Below, piece by piece: positions 22,052 through 30,079 of a stretch of 64,000 bases of DNA. The DNA is taken from NCBI GenBank assembly GCA_018136815.1, contig CM030932.1, positions 1,137,350 through 1,201,349 of the forward strand, in the 5' to 3' direction. Source of the stretch: Isochrysis galbana (Eukaryota > Haptophyta > Isochrysidales > Isochrysidaceae). The position numbers and the translations under genes were made by a program. The number at the start of each line of letters is the position of its first letter. Position 1 is the stretch's first letter. The notes below the pieces were generated by a model. The model was not told where the DNA came from, made no database searches, and worked only from the letters and a program-made list of their open reading frames with translations.

Positions 22052-22990
22052 ATGCTCGCGACATCCCTCGTGCTCTGCGTCGCGCTCGCCGACAGCAGGC
22101 CAGCAGTCCTCAGTGGCGCTCTGCCCAGCCGAGCGGAGCAGGTGGTCAGCTTGCGCTCTGCCTCTCTTCGCCTGCGCGGTGGCGCCGAACCGTCCGAGGA
22201 GGTGCTCCAGGCCACATTCGCGTGCAACAGGCTCTTCGCCTCCTGCCTCGCTGACGCAAATGCTGAGGTCTCAATGCTGCGCAAAATGGTCGCCAACGCT
22301 GAGGATCTATCTGGCTTCGCCGACAAGGCGGATGCCATCATCTCAAATGCAGAGGAGAAGTTTGCTGCCGGCACGCCGTCAGGCTCTCAGGAGATCGCTG
22401 AGCTCTTCGCTGGCAAGAAGGCCGAGCTTGTCGAGGCTGTGCTCACTTCCATCGAGCCATCGTTTGTGCGCGCGCTGTCTGCACTAAAGGAGACATGCCT
22501 GGAGGCCTTTAAGGCTAGCGCAGTCGGACAAGATGACCTTTCCGAGGCCATGAGCTCCGCCGAGGCTACCTTTGTGCGCGGCGCGAAGGCATGCGTCCCA
22601 GCCCGATCAACCTGGGGCTACAAGACGGAGCGTGCCGGACTCGTTAGCGTGATGGAGGTTGTCAAGATGCAGGCGAAGAAGGCGGCTCAGGCCAAGCAGA
22701 CCGCGCAACAGCAAATCAACACCGCCATGAACTATTTGCAACTGCAGTCCCAGCAGATGCAGCAGATCCAGCAACAGTATGCTGGTGGTCAGGGTGGCAA
22801 GTGGAGTGTGGGTGCCGCTTACCGGCCTCCGGAATCCAACATCAATCTGTCGGGCACATACCAACAGGGGCGCGCCAACTTCCAGCTCTCGATGGTTCCA
22901 GATGAAGGCGCGGCGCTCCTTGGTCCGAATGGCTTCACCAACGGTGTCGGCCCAGCCAACTTGGGGCTCTCGATGAACGTGCATCTTTGA
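22052..22990 (+). CDS. Signal-peptide protein of unknown function (possibly plastid)
   Basis: A 312-residue single-exon gene. I do not recognise the family. The N-terminus MLATSLVLCVALADSRPAV is a signal peptide. After ~25 residues comes SLRSASLRLRGGA; an LRLRGG motif behind a signal peptide is frequent in proteins of algae with complex plastids, so export to the plastid or secretory system is likely. Residues ~48-190 are helical and charged with regular Ala/Glu spacing. A Lys/Gln/Ala coiled coil follows (MQAKKAAQAKQTAQQQINTA, then a Gln-rich run with QQMQQIQQQY). The last ~55 residues are distinct and low in charge: KWSVGAAYRPPESNINLSGT, ANFQLSMVPDEG, ANLGLSMNVHL, with the look of amphipathic beta strands. 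The start is the first ATG after the simple-sequence leader. Confidence 0.8.
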   Translation: MLATSLVLCVALADSRPAVLSGALPSRAEQVVSLRSASLRLRGGAEPSEEVLQATFACNRLFASCLADANAEVSMLRKMVANAEDLSGFADKADAIISNAEEKFAAGTPSGSQEIAELFAGKKAELVEAVLTSIEPSFVRALSALKETCLEAFKASAVGQDDLSEAMSSAEATFVRGAKACVPARSTWGYKTERAGLVSVMEVVKMQAKKAAQAKQTAQQQINTAMNYLQLQSQQMQQIQQQYAGGQGGKWSVGAAYRPPESNINLSGTYQQGRANFQLSMVPDEGAALLGPNGFTNGVGPANLGLSMNVHL

Positions 22991-23690
22991 GTATTTCGAT
23001 GTCACTTGCAATCACTTGAGCCCACTCCGACTGTTTGATGTGTCACACGTCACGGGATGTGGACACCGTTCTCGTGAGCCTATTGTGTGTTCTGCGCATC
23101 ATCATAACATATGGGTCTGCGGCCGCACTAGATGTGCGTCCCTGCCACAGCATTTGTCGGCTAGAGACGAAGTGTGATCCAACGCGCACGGTTCCTTGAA
23201 AACTAGCCGGAAGGAGGGGAGGGAAAGTTGAAGTTGCAAGTTGCTGCTCTATTTGGATGACGTATCTCACAGTAAACAAAATACTTTAGTTTCACGCTGC
23301 GATGTCCACTTACTAGCTCTACAGGTAAAGGTACATCAATACATCGATCGCTACAATGCTACTATGTTCAGAGTAGCAGTAGTAGCAGGAATGCCCCCCC
23401 CCCCACACACATGCACATGCCGCCCGCCCTTGTTTGCCTATCCCCCGCTGGCGCCCTGGCACACGGCACACGGAACGCGTGGACTGTCTTTCTCTACAGG
23501 GCCATGCATGACCCCCCAGCCCCCCAGAAAGACGGCAAAGACGGCTCTTTTTTGGTCTCCGTAGAAAGACGTTGTCTCTGTCTTTCACATATACAAAAGT
23601 CGCGTTCCGTCAAAAGAGGACCAGGTGGTTTTTCAACATATCTGTTTTCTTTTTAGTTATTAACAACAGTGGTACAAAACAAAGCTAATC
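22991..23690. other. Intergenic, nothing recognised
   Basis: 3' flank of the preceding gene, a C run near 23395-23404, and no protein-like frame or RNA gene that I can support on either strand. Confidence 0.5.
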
Positions 23691-24023
23691 GCCGTATACG
23701 AGATGTGCATAGAAACTTTTTCCTCTAAGGCCCACATTAACGTAAAGTCGCCGTATACGAGATGTTTCGTTTACGCAGCACATGTGATTACTTGCAATCA
23801 TTGTGCACGCCGTGCGTATGCGCATCGACTTCCCCCCTCGCGAGGGCGCCGTGCGTGCGCATAGAAACTTTTTTCCCTAAGGCCCACATTAACGTAAAGT
23901 AGCCATATACGAGATGTTTCGTTTGCGCAGCACGTGTGATTGCTTGCAATCATTGTGCACGCCGTGCGTATGCACATCGGCTCCCCCCCCCCGCGGGGCG
24001 CCGTGCGTGCGCATAGCAACTTC
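23691..24023 (+). repeat. Tandem repeat, ~152-bp unit, about 2.2 copies
   Basis: The unit holds GTATACGAGATGTTTCGTTT, CGCAGCAC(A/G)TGTGATT, TTGCAATCATTGTGCACGCC, GTGCGTATGC, a C/G stretch, CGCCGTGCGTGCGCATAGAA, and CTAAGGCCCACATTAACGTA. Matching points are 23753 and 23905 (152 bp apart); a partial unit starts before 23750 and another ends near 24023. Related sequence is at 16528-16590. Confidence 0.85.
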
Positions 24024-24228
24024 CAGGAAGGTGCACGCCGTGCGTTCACTCTTTCCGCGGGGGGACTCTGGACGCAGAGGCGGTCGGGAACCGCGGGGGC
24101 ACCCCTGTGACCGGGGAAAATATTACCGTATATTGCGAAAACACTAACGTAAACAATCGATAGGTCTTGGGGTCTCTCCCCTCCCCCCGGGCCCCCTCCT
24201 CCTCCCCCTCTCATCGACCTACCAGAGA

Positions 24229-24977
24229 TTAATTTCTTAATAGTCTCACCGCACACGCGGCCGTGCATCCTCTACTTTCTACTCACGTAGGAAACTTTCT
24301 ACACCCCCACGCCCCCAGCCCTTCTCCCCCCGCCATCAGGCGACTCCCCCCGTGCACTACTAGGGGGATAGGGGTGAAGGGCTTAGATATGGTCGGTGGC
24401 CCGCGCCCCCCCCCGGTGATCCGTTCCCCCCTTCCTCCTATGCCTACCGGGCTGGCGGCGGCCTCGGTCCCGACTTATCCTGTAAACAGGTGCGGGACTT
24501 ACCTATTTTCCGGTGAGCGGAGCTCTCGCTCCGCCCACCCCCTTCTCCGCGCTCTCTCTCCCCTCTCCTGCAGGCACGCGCGATGGCGCGCCTGCGACAG
24601 GCCTGCAGCTGCCCCTGGCGACCCCTGGAGGCCCCTGGAGGCCAGCTCAGGGGGCAGAGGAGGCTGGGGCTGGGCCCTGGCCTCCCCTGCCTCTCCCTCG
24701 CTGGCGCTCCTGGGCCTCAGGGGCCCCCACTCTGCACCTGTCTGCCTGTCGAACAAGGGGGGAGGGGGGATTGGAGCGATGGGCTGGCCACGAGGGGCCA
24801 GGACGCGCGAATCAGGCGAGCCTGTCAGGGAGAGAGTGGGTCAGCAGGGCAGTGGCCTCCTGGCAAGCCATCAGGCATGCCAGGAGGATGGGTGGTTCCT
24901 CCCCCACGGCAGGGGAGGAGTGGAGAGAGGGGGGGGCTCGTGCCCCCCCATGGGCGAACCAAGTATAAACTTAGTTG
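24229..24977 (+). mobile_element. Dispersed element family Z, copy C (subfamily 2), with 16-bp target duplication
   Basis: A 749-bp non-coding element flanked by the perfect 16-bp direct repeat ATCGACCTACCAGAGA (24213-24228 and 24978-24993). It begins TTAATTTCTTAATAG. Its right half matches the copy at 2880-3413 closely and the copies at 3427 and 20113 more distantly. It ends with hairpin GGGGGGCTCGTGCCCCCC and CCAAGTATAAACTTAGTTG. The frame through it that runs into the next ORF is spurious. Confidence 0.82.
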
Positions 24978-25067
24978 ATCGACCTACCAGAGAGAGACGG
25001 CTCCTACTGCCTGCCTCCCTCCTCCCTCCTCGCTCACCCTCCAGCTCTCTCCTCGCCCTCGTCTTCC

Positions 25068-26417
25068 TCACGATGGTGGCGACTCGGCGCGCATCGGTAC
25101 GGTCCTCCGTCCTCTCCTCTCGTGCTCCTGCTCGCTGGTTTCGTTCGACTCGCTCGACACAGCCACCTGTCGACTGGACGCCGAGCGCAAGCGCTGCTCG
25201 CACGACTCGTTCCTCTTCCTGCTCCAAGGGCGCGGCGGAGGAGGCGGATCCTGTTCGCGTTCCTGATGCCGAGGAGGAGGCCCTTCCCCCGACCGATGAG
25301 GCCACCACCACCACCACCGACGAGGACTCCGGGCCTGTGGGAGGAGAAGAGGAGAACGAGGACTGTGCGTCGGACGCTCCAGGTCTTCTTGTTCCCATCG
25401 CGCGGGTTGCGGATGTCGAGGAGCCAGCCGAGTCGATGGAGGAGGTCGAGACCGCCCACGCGCTCGCTCTCGCCGATGAGAAGGAAGCCGAGGAAGAGGA
25501 CGAGAAGGCGGAGAAGGCGGAGAATGAGAAGACGGCTGCGTCCGACGCACCAGTCGGAGAAGGCGGATATGGTGGAGGAAGTGACGGCGGTGGAGATGGT
25601 GGAGGAGCCGACGGCGGCGGAGAGGGCGGAGGCGGAGAAGGCAATAAAGGCGATGACGGCGGTGGAGAGGGCGGAGGCGGAGAAGGCAATGGAGGCGATG
25701 ACGGCGGTGGAGAGGGCGGAGGCGGAGAAGGCAATGGAGGGGATGACGGCGGCAAATAGGGCGGAGGAGGCGACGGCGGCAGAGAGGGCGGAGGAGGTGA
25801 CGGCGGCGGAGAGGGCGGAGGAGGTGACGGCGGCGGAGAGGGTGGAGGAGGTGATGGCGGCGGAGAGGGCGGAGGCGGAGAAGGCAATGGAGGCGATGAC
25901 GGCGGCGGAGATGGCGTAGGCGGAGTAGGCAATGGAGGCGATGACGGCGGCGGAGAGGGCGGAGGCGGAGAAGGCAATGGAGGGACAGGTGCCGCACTGT
26001 GAAGCACGAGACCAGGGGGACGTGAAAGTAGAGTGCGGGTCCGGGCGCCAAGTTGATCGATGAGATTTCCGTGGTGGGCGTTTGGGGGATGATGTTGTGA
26101 AAGACCAGCTTGACGATCTCGATCGCAGTCTCCTCGAGCACATCGCGAGGGGGCACCGTCTGTGCGATGAAGCGCAGCCTCATGATCAACGTGGGCACGC
26201 TGCGAGGCCTTTCCTTGGACCTGATGATCCACAGAAGCTGGGGCACAGTGATGGGCACCGAGGCGATGTCGTAGAATTCCAAGACAAGCTTCTTCGCCTC
26301 CGGGAAGGCGGCGTCCATGTCAAAGGTGTACAGGGAGGAGCTGTTCAGGAGAACGGCAGCCTTGATGAGGATGTCGACGGCCGACTGGTGGATATAGCGG
26401 CCATGCCCGAGTTCCAT
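25068..26417 (-). CDS. Minus-strand ORF with a globular N-terminal part (uncertain gene)
   Basis: From the ATG at 26417 the first ~130 residues look like a folded helical protein: MELGHGRYIHQSAVDILIKA, SSSLYTFDMDAAFPEAKKLV, ITVPQLLWIIRSKER, ETAIEIVKLVFHNIIP. The frame stays open upstream of that ATG for ~45 codons (ARRHIDEDERKDIIT). Beyond about 26010 it runs antisense through the minisatellite as Leu/Arg/His repeats. A real protein probably ends or splices near 26010-26050, or uses only the first part. The family is not recognised. The plus strand over the same segment also encodes an open frame, but its composition is typical of antisense. Confidence 0.35.
   Translation of the reverse strand: MELGHGRYIHQSAVDILIKAAVLLNSSSLYTFDMDAAFPEAKKLVLEFYDIASVPITVPQLLWIIRSKERPRSVPTLIMRLRFIAQTVPPRDVLEETAIEIVKLVFHNIIPQTPTTEISSINLAPGPALYFHVPLVSCFTVRHLSLHCLLRLRPLRRRHRLHCLLRLRHLRRRHRLHCLLRLRPLRRHHLLHPLRRRHLLRPLRRRHLLRPLCRRRLLRPICRRHPLHCLLRLRPLHRRHRLHCLLRLRPLHRRHRLYCLLRLRPLRRRRLLHHLHRRHFLHHIRLLRLVRRTQPSSHSPPSPPSRPLPRLPSHRRERARGRSRPPPSTRLAPRHPQPARWEQEDLERPTHSPRSPLLLPQARSPRRWWWWWPHRSGEGPPPRHQEREQDPPPPPRPWSRKRNESCEQRLRSASSRQVAVSSESNETSEQEHERRGRRTVPMRAESPPS
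25073..25759 (+). CDS. Acidic/Gly-rich low-complexity ORF (uncertain gene)
   Basis: A 228-residue frame from the first ATG after the 24.2-kb element. Residues 1-55 are Ser/Arg-rich; the middle is strongly acidic with a run of Thr and several Glu runs (ALALADEKEAEEEDEKAEKA). The C-terminus is Gly repeats from a minisatellite (GGGEGGGGEGN units). No domain is recognised. The minisatellite is open in several frames: another plus frame gives an Ala/Glu heptad-like repeat (TAAERAEEVTAAERAEE), and the minus strand gives Pro/Ser repeats. Which strand and frame is used cannot be decided from sequence. Confidence 0.35.
   Translation: MVATRRASVRSSVLSSRAPARWFRSTRSTQPPVDWTPSASAARTTRSSSCSKGAAEEADPVRVPDAEEEALPPTDEATTTTTDEDSGPVGGEEENEDCASDAPGLLVPIARVADVEEPAESMEEVETAHALALADEKEAEEEDEKAEKAENEKTAASDAPVGEGGYGGGSDGGGDGGGADGGGEGGGGEGNKGDDGGGEGGGGEGNGGDDGGGEGGGGEGNGGDDGGK
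25565..25990 (+). repeat. Minisatellite, 45-bp and shorter GGCGGAGG units
   Basis: Units like GGCGGTGGAGAGGGCGGAGG followed by CGGAGAAGGCAATGGAGGCG and ATGAC (45 bp) are repeated several times. In the middle they give way to ~30-bp units (GAGGTGACGGCGGCGGAGAG), then return to the 45-bp form. Confidence 0.92.
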
Positions 26418-26421
26418 CGTG

Positions 26422-27066
26422 ATGATGTCCTTGCGCTCGTCTTCGTCGATGTGCCGCCGCGCCAGCGACTTTGGGCGCAGAGGTTGGCGAGATGCTGGTG
26501 GCTGGAACGACAGCTCGCACGACCGCGTCGGTGGGCCGTACGGTGACAGGTCGTATGTCGATGGGCGCTATCGCGACGGGCAGTATCGCGACGGGCAGTA
26601 TCGTGATGGGCAATATCGCGATGAGCGATACCACGATGAGCGATATCGCGATGAGCGATATCGCGACCGGCAATACGAAGATTGTCGCGGCGTTGGGCGT
26701 TGGCATGGCGCCATAAACCACAGGTACGATGGCGTTGCATGCCTGTCATTGCCCGGCCACCAGTTTCTAGAGTCACCACAGCACCATGCACGCGATTACG
26801 CCAAGCGGGGTTCAGGAAGCCGCAGCGGCCCTTCTTCGGTTCTTCTTAGCCCCCCGTGTGGCGTGGCCCTTCCTCCCTCTTCGCCTGATTCCGCGGAGGT
26901 GATGCGAGCGCGCAAGATGGCGCGGCTCCGCGTCACATACGAGTCGAGCCATGCCGCCTTGGCTGAAGAAGAAGCGGAGGCGGAGATGCGAGCGCAGGTG
27001 CGCAGCCGCAGGCGGAAGACAGAGGAGGCGGCGGTGGCCAAACTGTGGGGCGCCAAGCAGCTGTAG
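26422..27066 (+). CDS. YRDGQ-repeat ORF with charged helical C-terminus (uncertain gene)
   Basis: A 214-residue frame. Residues ~45-90 are a pentapeptide repeat YRDGQ / YRDER from a 15-bp minisatellite, reminiscent of Arg/Tyr-rich RNA-binding tails. The C-terminal ~55 residues (SAEVMRARKMARLRVTYESS, AALAEEEAEAEMRAQVRSRR) form a convincing charged helix before the stop. No known domain. The start is uncertain, because the region before ~26460 is also covered by the better minus-strand frame; the gene could begin later or have an upstream exon. Confidence 0.38.
   Translation: MMSLRSSSSMCRRASDFGRRGWRDAGGWNDSSHDRVGGPYGDRSYVDGRYRDGQYRDGQYRDGQYRDERYHDERYRDERYRDRQYEDCRGVGRWHGAINHRYDGVACLSLPGHQFLESPQHHARDYAKRGSGSRSGPSSVLLSPPCGVALPPSSPDSAEVMRARKMARLRVTYESSHAALAEEEAEAEMRAQVRSRRRKTEEAAVAKLWGAKQL
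26560..26680 (+). repeat. 15-bp minisatellite (about 8 units)
   Basis: Units TATCGCGACGGGCAG, varying to TATCGCGATGAGCGA, in frame with a plus-strand ORF. Confidence 0.9.
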
Positions 27067-28200
27067 TAGCCTATCCCCTATGTTTATGAGACTGAGTGTG
27101 TGTGCCATTACTTGTTCCTAGACAATTAACAATCGCATTGACAAATGCAACTTTGGCAATGACAATGTAGCTGTTTATGGTCTCCGGCTGGGGTTTATGA
27201 TCTCCGGCTGAGGCTCGTTCTCCGCCCGGGGGTTTCTTATTTGAGGTGTTTCTTAGGGCTTTGGGGGGGGGGGGGGTCTTATTTCTTGCGGATACAGACG
27301 TCGAGTGCGCGGGCCAACCCCACCCCTTCACCCCTTCCGCCTTCCGCCTTGCGATGATGGGGGGCGCAGGCAGCTGGCAGCTGGCGCGCGCACTTGTACT
27401 CGTACTCACGCGTCACGCGTCTACTCACGGCTCGGCGTGGCCCGCATGCTTGGCGGCCACGCCGCGCCCGAGGCCTAACGGCTAAAGGGCGCCTCGTCAG
27501 TGACTCAGTGACGCGTCATGGCGGGCCGGCCACTGCGCGGCCGCCGGAGTTTCTGAGCTAAGGGTCGAGCCCGCGGCTCGACCCCCAGTTTCTTACCGGG
27601 TCGGCGGCCAAATTCATGTTAAGCTTTCTTAATGCTCGGGTTTCTTAATGGTGCACCTATACTGTACATGTACATGTGTACATGTACATGTACATGACAT
27701 GTATGTATGTAGGAACGTGGGAACACGAGTTCACGAGTTCACCGTGTTTTGTGTTTGTTGTTTGTTGTTTGTTGCGTTTGTACAAGTACAGAGGCCAAAA
27801 ACAGCCCGTTTTCACAGTGTGACAACCGCCCTCCCTAGCAGCACGCCGTGTTTGCGAGGTTCCCGTGTTTCGATAAAAGCCAGAATCAGGCCGTATTTGC
27901 TGTGTTTGGAGGCCCCACCCTGCCGTGTTTCAAATCTAGGGGCACGGACCCTCAGCACTAGGGTTATACAGATCACAAAAAGAAAATCCGTTTCCCCGCT
28001 TCCCCTGCGGACGACCGGTGGCGGTGCGAGCGCGGGTCGCTCCCCTCCGGCGTCGCCGAGCGGCGGCAGCGTTCCGCTGTTTTCCCGATCCTTGCGCCTC
28101 CCTACCTACGGCTCCCGCCCCCCGCTCCCCCTTCCCCCTTCCCCCCGCCTTAACTCTTCTGCTGCCCGCCGGGCCCCTTCTTTCCCCCACTCCTTCTGGC
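27067..28200. other. Intergenic with simple repeats
   Basis: No gene. It contains a G run near 27264, a palindromic ACATGT-rich stretch at about 27660-27705 able to fold on itself, a TGTTTGT repeat near 27750-27775, and several spaced CCGTGTTT motifs at 27845-27935 resembling subterminal repeats. About 27938-27966 is a short reverse match to repeat family Y. It also holds the promoter side of the next gene. Confidence 0.5.
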
Positions 28201-29251
28201 ATGCCATTGCCGCACGAGGAGGATGGGCAAAACGAGGGGCCAGACTCGCCAATGGTGTTGCCAGACCCTCGTGAGGTGACCGGACGTGCAAACGATGCCT
28301 CCGAGTTGGTGGATGGTACGCGCCTTCCTATTGCCTATTAGGATACCCTCGCACTCCACAGCGAACTGCCTTGCGGATTCATGAAGTGGTTCCATCCTGC
28401 ACATCGCAGCGCTTAAGACAGCAATCATGTCTCTACAAGCAGCACAGGAAGCCCAAGGTCGCGCGGTCGCGGCGGTGGGCGCACTGCTGACACGGGGCGT
28501 TCGGCTATCCTCAAACCAATCCAATTCAAGTCACCACCGGATGGAACGCACTGCCGAGTTAATGAGTCAGTGGAGCATTGGGACTCCTGACACAACAGCA
28601 TCGCAAGACATCCTCATCGAGCAGCTTGAAGCTTTCAAGCAGAATAATGCTCCTGCCGCCTCTATCCGAGCCGCGGCTTACGAAAGTGCCTTCAAGGAGC
28701 ACGCACAGGTGTAGCCTATTCAACTCTGGCTGGACACAGCCATCTGCAGCCAATGGACGACCTGGATGCTCACATTTTTTGTTCACTGCTTATGGCCACA
28801 CCCCATGCAACAGGCCCAAAGCAAGTTGCAAGGCAAGCCTGAGAAGCGCAAGGTGCAAGCTCTAGCGCAGGCCGAGAGGGAAGCGCAATCCAGAGCTGCC
28901 GCCGCAGCGCAAGTGCGTGCCCTCCCCCACCGAAGGACTGCCGTGTACTCTCATGTGATGGACCTACTGAACCGCTTGGTGGTACATTCCCCTTACACCA
29001 ACCTAGGGGCCCACGCCGCAACGCCTTCTCAAGATGGCCCCACCACGCCAGGATTGTAGCCACTTACGATGTTAATCCCACCCATCTCGCTCGAGCAGGT
29101 GGCCAATGCGCAGTGGGACATTTGCAGCCGAGACCTCAACGTAATGATGACAAACACTGCGAAGGCCGTTGGTACCTCGCAAATGGCCCTACATGCCCTC
29201 GCACTCGAGGAATTCACACGTGTACTGCAGCAATTGCCTACAGACGAATAG
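28201..29251 (+). CDS. Four-exon coiled-coil protein of unknown function
   Basis: Exons 28201-28315, 28410-28708, 28814-28978 and 29099-29251 join in phase to give 243 residues; 732 coding bases, all three introns GT-AG (94, 105, 120 bp). Junctions: SELVD-ALKTAIMSL (phase 1, codon GCG rebuilt), KEHAQ-AQSKLQGK and LLNRL-VANAQWDIC (phase 0). The third donor could be 3 nt later, adding one Val. The protein is helical throughout: an acidic start (MPLPHEEDGQNEGPDSP), Ala/Gln-rich segments, a Lys/Arg/Ala coiled coil (KRKVQALAQAEREAQSRAAA) and a C-terminal amphipathic part (MALHALALEEFTRVLQQL). No signal peptide or transmembrane segment. I do not recognise a family. The consistent phases argue strongly for a real gene, although any single exon looks like a short random frame. 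Confidence 0.72.
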
Positions 29252-30079
29252 ATTCAAGATGTTAAGAAATATAGTAGCTGTATTACGGTCTCATTGTCAT
29301 GTATGTACAACTAACCTTGTCGTTGGTTGCGATGGCGAGCGCGCTGCTACGCCGTCCTCCCCTGACCTGCCTGTTGGCACTATTGAGGGCGCCCCTCTTG
29401 CCAACCTCGAGCAACCGCTGTTGAAGCGACCGCGCCCTCTGCGAGAGGCCACAAGCAGCGGTGCGCGCGATCGTTGCGCGCGCCACACGACCTGTGTGGC
29501 CCCGGCCGTCGTCGCCCCCGTCCCCCTCCGACGCCCTAGAGGACGGGCATGAGCCCACCTTCTCATAAGGCTTAGAAGAGCAAGCGGCGCCCTGAGGCCA
29601 AAGCAAGCTGCTGAGCTGCAGAAGAAAGCTCGCCTCCAATCGAGTTCGGGGAAGCGGCTCCACCGCCCCCTTCGGAAGATCGGGAGCCGCTTATGAGCCC
29701 AACCGCTTTGGTCCCGACCGCGCGGCAGCGTTTCCGACGGCTCGGCCTCCTTGCCCGTTCGCGTGGGGATGCCCATTCGGCCCGAACCTTGGCGACATGC
29801 TTAGCCGCATGATATGACTTGGCTAAGCGCGGCGCCGAAATTCGACGCAGCGAGTGCTTGCTAAGGCCCCCGACGTGCTAGTCCATTAAGCTCTGCAAAA
29901 AGAAGGGCATGCAACACACACAAAACAGACTCAAGACCGCAAGAAACACACACTTCTGCTTGCCCAATTTGGCTATGGATACTAGATAGTATGGGGGCTA
30001 CAGGTGTGGCAGAATAGCGGTGTGGCAGAATAGATTCCATCACCGATCGGCTTTAAAGCCCTCATCAAGCTGAGACGAA
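29252..30079. other. Intergenic, nothing firm
   Basis: No gene supported. A short plus frame at 29330-29550 encodes a Pro/Arg-rich stretch (GERAATPSSPDLP, LLKRPRPLREA) that loosely resembles the start of the broken ORF at 1201 (MERAAATPLS, LAKRPRPPSEA). Confidence 0.45.

Noticed and set aside
24263-25072. In-frame N-terminal extension of the acidic ORF
   Set aside because: It lies in the dispersed element with a 16-bp duplication and is low-complexity.
24871-26232. Minus-strand Pro/Ser-rich 450-residue frame
   Set aside because: It is the antisense of the GGCGGAGG minisatellite; it has no globular part and runs into a dispersed repeat.
27655-27715. ACATGT-rich palindromic stretch considered as CRISPR or RNA hairpin
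   Set aside because: Simple short-period repeat without spacers, in a eukaryotic context.
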